A stretch of DNA of 34,693 bases from an uncultured Spirochaetales bacterium (GTDB taxonomy: Bacteria > Spirochaetota > Spirochaetia > Sphaerochaetales > Sphaerochaetaceae). Numbering within the stretch: position 1 is the first letter of the stretch; every line of letters begins with the position of its first letter. Under the pieces are notes generated by a model that worked only from the letters and a program-made list of their open reading frames with translations, was not told the DNA's origin and searched no databases. The position numbers were made by a program, and so were the translations under genes. Where the stretch lies: assembly GCA_949285785.1 (NCBI GenBank), contig CASEAG010000023.1, positions 1 through 34,693 on the forward strand. Reading direction: 5' to 3'. Shown in pieces: positions 24,870-31,429 of the stretch.

Positions 24870-25073
24870 ATGAAGAAGGACATCCATCCGGACTATCAGC
24901 TGCAGGAGATCAGATGCTCCTGCGGAAACGTGATCAGAACGAAGAGCACGGCGAAGAACCTCCAGGTCGAAATCTGCTCGGCCTGCCATCCGTTCTTCAC
25001 CGGAACCCAGAAGCTCGTCGACTCCACTGGACGCGTCGAGCGCTTCAACAAGAGATACGGAAAGAAGGACTGA
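24870..25073 (+). CDS. rpmE: 50S ribosomal protein L31, zinc-binding form (bL31)
   Basis: 67-residue large-subunit protein starting [10 protein letters not shown]. It carries the zinc ligands Cys16, Cys18, Cys36 and Cys39 (CSCG and CSACHPF), the C-plus type of bL31 that is replaced by YkgM-type paralogues under zinc limitation in other bacteria. AAGGAGA lies eight bases before the ATG at 24870; an in-frame ATG at 24828 lies in the hairpin and lacks a site. A strong terminator follows. Confidence 0.96.
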   Translation: MKKDIHPDYQLQEIRCSCGNVIRTKSTAKNLQVEICSACHPFFTGTQKLVDSTGRVERFNKRYGKKD

Positions 25074-25088
25074 ACGTCCTGTTTCCAG

Positions 25089-25119
25089 ACAGCGGGGATG
25101 TCTTCTCCGCTGTTTTTTT
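25089..25119 (+). terminator. Intrinsic terminator after rpmE
   Basis: A 10-bp stem (ACAGCGGGGA, 25089-25098, with TTCTCCGCTGT ending at 25113; one G-U pair) around a five-base loop is followed by six more Ts (25114-25119). It separates the rho-rpmE unit from the next gene. Confidence 0.92.
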
Positions 25120-25145
25120 GCCCAGCTGTCCCCCTGCTTTTTTGT

Positions 25146-25175
25146 TTGCGCATGCCGCATGCTGCATAGTATCAT
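25146..25175 (+). promoter_or_regulatory. Candidate promoter of the galactokinase-like gene
   Basis: TATCAT at 25170-25175 is a good -10. The best -35 at the right distance (18-bp spacer) is TTGCGC at 25146-25151, which is poor. The spacer repeats GCATGC-like units (25150-25166), possibly an operator. A terminator upstream makes a promoter here necessary. Confidence 0.4.
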
Positions 25176-25196
25176 TTTCGATAGAAGGGGTATTGA

Positions 25197-26384
25197 ATGG
25201 AGAAGATAGCCGCATTCCATGAGCTGAACTACAAGAAACGGGTGCAGGTGCTCACGGAGGTTCCCGGAGTGGTCACCATCATGGGGGCGTTCTCCGATTT
25301 CTGCAACGGCTTCTGCATCGCAGGGACGGGAGCCCTGGGACTGCGTGTGGCCCTCTCCGACCGTGATGACAACACGGTCAGGGTCTACGACGCGACGAAG
25401 GGCGACAAGAAGCATTTCCAGCTCACATCCCTCAAGTACCGCAAGGAGGACCGCTGGGCGAACTACGTCAAGGGCGTCTTCGCGATGCTTGCCGACGAAG
25501 GCGTGCGTTTCCCTCATGGCTATGACATCACGCTCAAGGGTGCACTTCTGTACTGTGACCGCATCACCGTCTCGGAGTCGATCATGATGGGCATGCTGAT
25601 GGCACTCGACGGCTCGCTCGAGCTGGGCTACACCCGCAAGGACTTCATACGCATCGCCTATCGCGTGGCGACCGAATACTGCTCGATCTCGATAAGGCTG
25701 CGCGACCTGATAACGGTCTCCTATGCGCAGCCGGGCAAGGTGTTCCACTTCGACCTGCAGAGCTCCTCATATGAGCTGATGGACTACCCCTTCATGAACA
25801 GCGAGGATCCGAGAGGCGGCGGGCTGTATGCCATAATTGTCGATCCGTCGCTTCCGCCACAGATACTCAGGGACGAGATCGAGGAGAAGAGGGCCGATGC
25901 CCATGACTGCTGTAGGGAGCTCAGAAAGCATCTGCCACAGGACTACACGCTACGCACATACCCGATAAATGACCTCAAGAGCCACATCATAAGGGATCTG
26001 GATGAGCATGTGCGCCATACCTGCGAGTATGTCATTTCCGAGACGCGTCTCGTCGAAAGGGGGCGTCAGGCCCTCAAGGATGCCGACGGCAGGATGTTCG
26101 GCCGCTGTCTTTCAAACATCTACATCGGCATGAGGGACGTGTTCGACGTCACCTGTCCGGAGGTCGACTGGCTGATCAGGCGGGCAGGTGAGGTGGACGG
26201 CGTCTACGGTGCCTGCTATGTCAGCAACGGCGACTCCGGCTCGATCTTCATGGTGCTGGACAGGAAGGGAGAGCAGGACTTCGTCCGGTGCATGGACGAC
26301 TACAAGAGGATATTCGACTTCCGCGCCAAGACCAGGCCGTTCATGCCTGGCGGCCCGGCTCATGTGGTCAGGGAAGTGGAATGA
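25197..26384 (+). CDS. Degenerate galactokinase-like GHMP-fold protein
   Basis: 395-residue protein with the layout and length of galactokinase but damaged motifs. The N-terminal signature (normally GRVNLIGEHTDYN) reads GVVTIMGAFSDFCNG near 24-38. The ATP-binding glycine/serine-rich loop is replaced by YCDRITVSESIMMGML. The catalytic MDQ region reads IRLRDLITVS near 171-180. The third motif, normally GGGFGG, reads SNGDSGSIF. It probably lacks ordinary galactokinase activity and may bind a sugar or nucleotide as a regulator. AAGGGG precedes the ATG. Its stop is two bases before the surE ATG, so the pair is coupled. No gal genes are nearby. Confidence 0.65.
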   Translation: MEKIAAFHELNYKKRVQVLTEVPGVVTIMGAFSDFCNGFCIAGTGALGLRVALSDRDDNTVRVYDATKGDKKHFQLTSLKYRKEDRWANYVKGVFAMLADEGVRFPHGYDITLKGALLYCDRITVSESIMMGMLMALDGSLELGYTRKDFIRIAYRVATEYCSISIRLRDLITVSYAQPGKVFHFDLQSSSYELMDYPFMNSEDPRGGGLYAIIVDPSLPPQILRDEIEEKRADAHDCCRELRKHLPQDYTLRTYPINDLKSHIIRDLDEHVRHTCEYVISETRLVERGRQALKDADGRMFGRCLSNIYIGMRDVFDVTCPEVDWLIRRAGEVDGVYGACYVSNGDSGSIFMVLDRKGEQDFVRCMDDYKRIFDFRAKTRPFMPGGPAHVVREVE

Positions 26385-26385
26385 C

Positions 26386-27138
26386 ATGACGATACTCCTG
26401 GTGAACGATGACGGGTATACCCGTGATGGCATAAGGGCCCTTGACAGGGCGTTCAGCGAGGCAGGCCATGAGGTGTGGGTCGTCAGCCCGTCATCCAACC
26501 GTTCTGCACAGAGCCATGCCATGTGTCTGAGCGGCCCGATACGCATGACACGCTACGGCAGGGACCGCTACCACTGCAGCGGTTCGCCGACCGACTGCAT
26601 ACTCTATTCGATCAAGGGCGACATGTTCCCGCATCTTCCGGATCTCGTCGTCTCAGGCATCAACCACGGTTACAACTGCTCTTCCGACATCCTCTATTCG
26701 GGAACCTGCTCGGCTGCGTCCGAGGCCGTACTCCAGGGCGTGAAGGCGATCGCGGTATCGGCCGAGGCCGACGCCGACGGCCGCTACGAGTTCGACAGGG
26801 TCGCCTCATTCGTATGCGGCAATCTCGATGCACTGATGAGCCTGCTTGACGATGAATGCTTCATCAACCTGAACTTCCCTCCACATTTCAAGGAGAGGGT
26901 CGAGGTCGCCTCGCTGGGACGTCTGTATTACGGTGACGTGCCAAGACGGAGCGACGAGGGGGAGGACGGCTTCACTCTGCAGCTTGTCGAGGGGGAGACG
27001 AAGCGAACGCTTGCATCAGGAGGAGAGCGGACCGACATCCAGGTGTGCGACGACGGGCTCATCTCATTGTCGGTGGTCAAGGTGAACCCCGCCGTGGACG
27101 AGGCCGCGCATGAGCGCGCCAGGAAGCTGTTCAGGTGA
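26386..27138 (+). CDS. surE: 5'/3'-nucleotidase SurE
   Basis: Metal-dependent phosphatase that acts on nucleoside monophosphates and polyphosphate. The 250-residue protein has the metal-binding NDDG near 7-10, the SPSSNRSAQSHA segment near 35-46 with the metal-binding serine, CSGSPTDCI, and SGINHGYNCSSDILYSGT with the metal-binding asparagine. The ATG is one base after the stop of the galactokinase-like gene. Its stop overlaps the GTG start of the next gene (GTGA). The frame is open further back, but only the ATG at 26386 gives the normal MTILLVNDDG start. Confidence 0.95.
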   Translation: MTILLVNDDGYTRDGIRALDRAFSEAGHEVWVVSPSSNRSAQSHAMCLSGPIRMTRYGRDRYHCSGSPTDCILYSIKGDMFPHLPDLVVSGINHGYNCSSDILYSGTCSAASEAVLQGVKAIAVSAEADADGRYEFDRVASFVCGNLDALMSLLDDECFINLNFPPHFKERVEVASLGRLYYGDVPRRSDEGEDGFTLQLVEGETKRTLASGGERTDIQVCDDGLISLSVVKVNPAVDEAAHERARKLFR

Positions 27139-27443
27139 AGTGGTGGGAGGACATCTGCACCGGCTGCGGTCTGTGTTGCCATGACAAGGTGCGCATCGGC
27201 AGAAGGTCGTACCTTCTCGAGCTTGACAGCCCCTGCGCCTTCCTGTCGGATGATGGAGGGTGCACAGTATACCATGAACGCTTCAGCCGCTGTCCCTCCT
27301 GCAGGAAGATGACGATTTTCAGGGCCGTCTTCGCCACATGGCTCCCTCCCCAGTGCGCATATGTCCAGTGGGCACAACGGCATCACATACGTCTGGCACC
27401 CCGTTGCGAATGGATTCTCTCTATTGACCAAAAGGGTCAGTGA
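27135..27443 (+). CDS. Cysteine-rich YcgN/YkgJ-type putative metal-binding protein
   Basis: 102-residue protein of the CxxCGxCC family (YcgN/YkgJ, UPF0260/UPF0153), thought to bind zinc or iron through cysteines; the function is unproven. The motif is CTGCGLCC (Cys8, 11, 14, 15), followed by Cys34, Cys43 (GGCTVYHERF), Cys53 and Cys56, with two more near the C-terminus. The spacing matches YcgN-like proteins. Translation starts at GTG overlapping the surE stop by four bases. It ends 25 bp before nifS, and the promoter of nifS overlaps its 3' end. The neighbourhood of Fe-S genes suggests, but does not show, an iron or Fe-S role. Confidence 0.75.
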   Translation: MKWWEDICTGCGLCCHDKVRIGRRSYLLELDSPCAFLSDDGGCTVYHERFSRCPSCRKMTIFRAVFATWLPPQCAYVQWAQRHHIRLAPRCEWILSIDQKGQ

Positions 27444-27452
27444 ATGTACGTT
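27424..27452 (+). promoter_or_regulatory. Promoter of nifS-nifU
   Basis: TTGACC at 27424-27429, a 17-bp spacer and TACGTT at 27447-27452. It lies across the end of the YcgN-like gene. Transcription would begin near 27459, only about ten bases before the ATG at 27469. Confidence 0.55.
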
Positions 27453-27468
27453 CAAATCGGTGAAAGCA

Positions 27469-28632
27469 ATGGACAGGACAGTATATATGGACAACAACGC
27501 GACCACGCCCATGGCCGATGAGGTCAGGGCCGTCATGGAGGACAACCTGGCGCTGTACGGCAACGCATCCTCCATGCATGCGCTTGGCCGCAATGCATAC
27601 TCGGGCATCGACTGGGCACGCGGGATGTGCGCCCGGCTGATCGGCTGCGACGATGATGAGATATACTTCACCAGCGGGGCGAGCGAGTCGAACAACACCG
27701 TGTTCAACATCGCACGCGACCTGATCGACGGCGGCAGCGGGCGCAATCGCATAGTCACGACCACAATAGAGCATCCTTCGATCATCGAGCTGGTGAAATA
27801 CCTCAGGGGCAGGGGCTACAGGATAGACGAGGCCGCGGTGGATGCATCCGGCAGGGTGAAGCTTGACGACATGAAGAGTCTGATGGGACCGGACGTGCTG
27901 CTTGTCAGCGTGATGACAGGCAACAACGAGACGGGTACCATCCAGCCGGTGAAGGAGATCGCGGCCATGGCGCACGAATGCGGGGCCCTCGTGCATACGG
28001 ATGCGACCCAGGCGATCGGGAAGATCCCGGTGGATGTCGACGATCTCGACGTGGACTATCTGTCCATGTCGGCACACAAGTTCTACGGACCCAAGGGCGT
28101 CGGTGCGCTGTATGCACGCCGGGGGGCTCCCATGCTTCCGTTCGTCCATGGCGGGCATCAGGAGAAGGGCTTTCGTGCCGGAACATACAACAACCTGGGC
28201 ATCATAGGCATGGGCGAGGCCGCCCGGATCGCGGCTCGTGACCTGGAGAAGGAGCACGACCATCTCTGGTCGCTGCGCGAACGTCTGAGGGAGGGCATTG
28301 TCTCATCCATCCCGGATGTCGTCGTCAACGGCTGCCAGGAGCACTGTCTGCCTGGCACATTGAACGTGTCATTCCCCTGCGCCGAAGGCGAATCCATTCT
28401 GCTCTATCTGGACATGGAGGGCATCGAGGTGTCCACTGGAAGCGCATGCGCCACCGGCAGTCTGGAGCCGAGCTACGTGCTGCTGGCAGGAGGCCTGGAC
28501 GTCGAGCTTGCACATGGCTCGATACGCTTCTCGCTGGGAAGGTACAACAGCCAGGATGATGTCGATTACGTCATCCGGAAGCTCGCACCGATCATCGCAA
28601 GGGTGAGGGCGTTGTCTACGAGGAAGGTCTGA
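27469..28632 (+). CDS. nifS: Cysteine desulfurase, NifS/IscS type
   Basis: PLP enzyme that moves sulfur from cysteine to scaffold proteins for Fe-S clusters and other thio-cofactors. The 387-residue protein has the substrate region MDNNATTPM, GNNETGTIQP, the PLP lysine Lys204 in SAHKFYGPKG, and the active-site Cys327 in GSACATGS. The Cys loop and sequence type match class I (NifS/IscS) rather than SufS. The chosen ATG at 27469 gives the usual start; a second ATG at 27487 (MDNNATT) is possible. NifU follows directly. Confidence 0.94.
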   Translation: MDRTVYMDNNATTPMADEVRAVMEDNLALYGNASSMHALGRNAYSGIDWARGMCARLIGCDDDEIYFTSGASESNNTVFNIARDLIDGGSGRNRIVTTTIEHPSIIELVKYLRGRGYRIDEAAVDASGRVKLDDMKSLMGPDVLLVSVMTGNNETGTIQPVKEIAAMAHECGALVHTDATQAIGKIPVDVDDLDVDYLSMSAHKFYGPKGVGALYARRGAPMLPFVHGGHQEKGFRAGTYNNLGIIGMGEAARIAARDLEKEHDHLWSLRERLREGIVSSIPDVVVNGCQEHCLPGTLNVSFPCAEGESILLYLDMEGIEVSTGSACATGSLEPSYVLLAGGLDVELAHGSIRFSLGRYNSQDDVDYVIRKLAPIIARVRALSTRKV

Positions 28633-28654
28633 AGACATGGAGAACAGGAGTTTC

Positions 28655-29251
28655 ATGGCCCAGTGGGTCTATACGGATACGGTGAAGGACCACTTCATGA
28701 ATCCCAGGAACATCTGGGACGAGAAGGAAGGCTTCGAGGCGGATGGGGTCGGAGAGGTCGGCTCCCTGGCCTGCGGCGACCAGATGCGTGTCGGCATCAG
28801 AGTACGTGATGGCAGGATAGAGGACCTCAGGTGGTTGACATACGGCTGTGCCAGCGCGATCGCCTCTACGTCGATGATGAGCGAGATGGCAAAGGGCATG
28901 ACGCTCGAGGAGGCATACCATCTGACGCCCCAGATGATCACGGAGGCCTTGGGCGGGCTTCCGGAGCACAAGTTCCACTGTTCGGTCCTTGGTGACAAGG
29001 CGCTCAGGGCCGCGATAGACGACTACCTGGAGCGCAACGATATGGACAACCCGTACCGGAAGGGGACGGCAAGGATCATCTGCGAGTGCAAGGGCGTGAG
29101 TGATGTCCAGATCGAGGAGCTGGTCAAGAGCGGCAAGGCGCTCACGTTCGACGAGCTCAGTGCACAGACCGGGTGTTCCACGGCCTGCGGAAAGTGCCGC
29201 AGCAGGATAATCGAGGCTCTGGAAGAGTACAGGCACATTTACGGAAAGTGA
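28655..29251 (+). CDS. nifU: NifU-like Fe-S scaffold (IscU domain plus BFD-like [2Fe-2S] domain)
   Basis: Scaffold on which new Fe-S clusters are built. The 198-residue protein has an IscU domain (TDTVKDHFMNPRNIWD) with the three cluster-ligand cysteines Cys40 (ACGDQM), Cys65 (YGCASA) and Cys109 (HCSVLGD), then a bacterioferritin-associated-ferredoxin-like domain with Cys143, Cys145, Cys178 and Cys181 (CECK and CSTACGKC). The C-terminal Nfu domain of full NifU is missing. AGGAG lies four bases before ATG 28655; an in-frame ATG at 28637 is an alternative. NifS-NifU pairs serve as the housekeeping system in some bacteria. TGATG couples it to the next gene. Confidence 0.93.
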   Translation: MAQWVYTDTVKDHFMNPRNIWDEKEGFEADGVGEVGSLACGDQMRVGIRVRDGRIEDLRWLTYGCASAIASTSMMSEMAKGMTLEEAYHLTPQMITEALGGLPEHKFHCSVLGDKALRAAIDDYLERNDMDNPYRKGTARIICECKGVSDVQIEELVKSGKALTFDELSAQTGCSTACGKCRSRIIEALEEYRHIYGK

Positions 29252-29574
29252 TGGTCAGCGTACTGAAGGACGAGGTCAAGGACGCGTTGTTCAGGAAGGC
29301 GTCCAAATGCACTAGGCGCAATGCCATAGTCAGGACGGCCAGGCCCAGATCCTGGACGGCCTCCAGGATCCGTGCCCTGCGCAAGGGACTCTACCTGGCC
29401 CAGTCCGTCTTCGCCGATGTCCTGGGAGTGTCGACTGCGACCGTGGTCGCCTGGGAGAACGGCGCCAACACCCCGTCCCCGATGGCCTGTCGTCTGATGG
29501 AGCTGATAGAGGCCTATCCCGACGTGCTGCTCGAGGCAGGCGTCGTGGAGGTGAATGCGGGGGATGAGGCATGA
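29251..29574 (+). CDS. Small HTH (XRE-type) DNA-binding protein
   Basis: 107-residue protein with a basic N-terminal half (KASKCTRRNAIVRTARPRS) and a C-terminal XRE-type helix-turn-helix (IRALRKGLYLAQSVFADVLGVS followed by TVVAWENGANTPSPMA) at about 47-95. The domain resembles that of HigA/MqsA-type antitoxins and of YiaG-like regulators. No toxin gene lies beside it. Its ATG shares one base with the nifU stop, and its stop overlaps panE in ATGA, so it is translated as part of this run. It could regulate the operon or Fe-S genes; that is a guess. Confidence 0.75.
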   Translation: MVSVLKDEVKDALFRKASKCTRRNAIVRTARPRSWTASRIRALRKGLYLAQSVFADVLGVSTATVVAWENGANTPSPMACRLMELIEAYPDVLLEAGVVEVNAGDEA

Positions 29575-30473
29575 AGGTGCGCCTGCTGGGGCTTGGAGCC
29601 GTCGGTGCCCCGATCGCCGTGAGGCTTGCCGGCGTATGCGACTTCGCCATTCTGCTGTCGCCAGATCGTGTCGCCCGCTACTGGAAGGACGGCTGCACGG
29701 TCAACGGGAGAAGATATGACTTCCCTGTCGTGGACCAGGACGAGGACGATGTCGACCTCATCATCGTCGCATGCAAGAACAACGACCTTGCAGCGGCCCT
29801 GGACGAGATCGCCCCTCATGTAGGTGCAGGCACGACCATCATGAGTCTTCTCAACGGAATCGAAAGCGAGAAGGTCCTCTCCTCGCGCTTCGGAGAGGAA
29901 AAGGTCGTATGGTCATACATCACGAACCTTTCCAGCGTGCGGGACGGTCGTACGATAGACTGCTTCTCGCCTAAAGGCGGACTGATACGCTTCAATGAAC
30001 GCGACGGCGTGCGCACGGCGCGCATCGACGTCATCGCGCAGCTGTTCGACGAGGCCGGGATATGGTATGAGGTCTCCGACGACATAATCCACGACATGTG
30101 GTGGAAGTTCGCCTTCAACATAGCCGTCAACTCGTTGTCTGCGGTGATGGGGCTGAACTACGCCCGGATGAACCGTGGCGAAGCGTTCCACCGGCTGCTG
30201 AGGATGGTCTGGCGCGAGGTGCGTCAGGTCGCAGCCGCCGAGGGGATCGTCCTTGATGCACGGGATGAGGAGATGTGCCTGCGCGTCCTGTCCAACATGG
30301 ACGGGCCCGGCAGGACCAGCATGCTGCAGGACGTGGATGCAGGCAGAGTGACGGAGAACCGTTTCTTCGCCGGCAGCATCGTGGCCCTCGCGAGACGACA
30401 CGACATCGCGACGCCGATTTGCGGTTTCCTCTACACACAGGTGGAGACCGTCGAGGAGGCCCACCGTGAATGA
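29571..30473 (+). CDS. panE: 2-dehydropantoate 2-reductase (ketopantoate reductase)
   Basis: NADPH-dependent reductase making pantoate for pantothenate and CoA. The 300-residue protein has the N-terminal Rossmann motif GLGAVGAP near 7-14, VIVACKNNDL-type region near 64-73, LLNGIES near 93-99, and the catalytic Lys179 in WWKFAFNIAVNSLSAVMG. The C-terminal helical domain has SMLQDVDAGRVTE (with the glutamate equivalent to the catalytic acid). No other pan gene is nearby, so the substrate is inferred from motif fit. Its ATG overlaps the preceding stop (ATGA). Confidence 0.88.
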   Translation: MKVRLLGLGAVGAPIAVRLAGVCDFAILLSPDRVARYWKDGCTVNGRRYDFPVVDQDEDDVDLIIVACKNNDLAAALDEIAPHVGAGTTIMSLLNGIESEKVLSSRFGEEKVVWSYITNLSSVRDGRTIDCFSPKGGLIRFNERDGVRTARIDVIAQLFDEAGIWYEVSDDIIHDMWWKFAFNIAVNSLSAVMGLNYARMNRGEAFHRLLRMVWREVRQVAAAEGIVLDARDEEMCLRVLSNMDGPGRTSMLQDVDAGRVTENRFFAGSIVALARRHDIATPICGFLYTQVETVEEAHRE

Positions 30474-31377
30474 GGCGATGCTCTACGAGACCATCCGCGC
30501 TCTTGCCTCCTTGGACGACGACAGGGCCTGGCAGGCCTATTGTGCGATTTCGTCCCAGTGCGACGTGTCGGCGCCTTTTGCCGACATCGTCCTTGATGTG
30601 GCCAGGCTTCTATCCATACAGCCCCATGTGCTCAACGACGCCCATGCCGTGATCCGGCACAGCTTCGAGGCCTATCCGTTCTCCTATGCCGTCATCAAGG
30701 AGGGCGATGAACGCTTCCCCGCTTCGGCCGGCGGCATCCATTTCCTGTATGCCTACGGCGACATGACGCTTCTGGACCAGGGACCGGTGACCGTGCTGGG
30801 CATGAGAGGCCCGAGCGACGGGGCACGCTCTGCGGCCGTCGCCGTGCTCAGGGAGCTGATGGACATGGGACGGCCTGTGATGAGCACGCTCGATACCGGT
30901 CTTGATGCATATTCGATGCTCTACGCCCTCAACCAGAGGATGAAGCAGATCGTCGTGCTTGCCAGTCCGCTGCACCAGTGCATGCCGGAAGGACAGAAGG
31001 AGCTCATGGAGGGCATCGCCAATTCAGGCTCCTCCCTGCTCGTGACTCCGTTTCCTCCATCATCAAGGGCTCAGAAGTGGTTCACGGTCCCGCGCAACGG
31101 CCTGCTGGTCGCCATGACGGACTTCCTGGTCATCCTTGAGGAGAGGGACGGAGGCCCGCTGTGGAAGCTCGCTTCAGGCGTGATGGATGCAGGCGGCAGG
31201 GTCATGGTCACGGACACATGCCTGACGAACCCGGCCAACACCTACGCCGCCCGCTTCAGCCAGGAACGCGGGGTGCTCGCATACCGCAGGCGAGGGGATC
31301 TGAGAAGGCATCTGCAGACCTCATCCCCGAGGACCAGACGGCATGCCGGCGACGATGGACAGCTTGAACTCTTCTAG
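30466..31377 (+). CDS. Diverged DprA/Smf-like protein
   Basis: 303-residue protein with a Rossmann-like core like the DNA-processing protein DprA, which loads RecA on single-stranded DNA in transformation. The match is in VTVLGMRGPSDGARSAAV, PVMSTLDTGLDAYSML and WFTVPRNGLLVAMTDFLVI, where DprA has GxR, SGxAxGID and FPxRNRIIA...VEA. The usual glycine and arginine positions are partly changed, and the C-terminal winged-helix domain is absent. GTG (with GAGGAGG upstream) overlaps the panE stop by eight bases. It may be a DprA paralogue with a different role. It is followed by alaS. Confidence 0.6.
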   Translation: MNEAMLYETIRALASLDDDRAWQAYCAISSQCDVSAPFADIVLDVARLLSIQPHVLNDAHAVIRHSFEAYPFSYAVIKEGDERFPASAGGIHFLYAYGDMTLLDQGPVTVLGMRGPSDGARSAAVAVLRELMDMGRPVMSTLDTGLDAYSMLYALNQRMKQIVVLASPLHQCMPEGQKELMEGIANSGSSLLVTPFPPSSRAQKWFTVPRNGLLVAMTDFLVILEERDGGPLWKLASGVMDAGGRVMVTDTCLTNPANTYAARFSQERGVLAYRRRGDLRRHLQTSSPRTRRHAGDDGQLELF

Positions 31378-31393
31378 CCTAAGACAATATACT
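31364..31393 (+). promoter_or_regulatory. Promoter of alaS
   Basis: TTGAAC at 31364-31369, an 18-bp spacer and TATACT at 31388-31393. It begins within the last codons of the DprA-like gene. A run of seven Ts (31404-31410) lies in the leader just before CAGGAG. Confidence 0.65.
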
Positions 31394-31429
31394 CGAGAAG
31401 GTCTTTTTTTCAGGAGCATCTAGAAACAT

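Noticed and set aside
25149-25167. GCATGC-like repeats before the galactokinase-like gene as a defined operator
   Set aside because: The units are short and self-palindromic, so they occur readily by chance; kept only as a note in the promoter entry.
29251-30473. HTH protein plus panE as a toxin-antitoxin pair
   Set aside because: PanE has an intact catalytic lysine and normal length for a metabolic enzyme; it has no features of a toxin.
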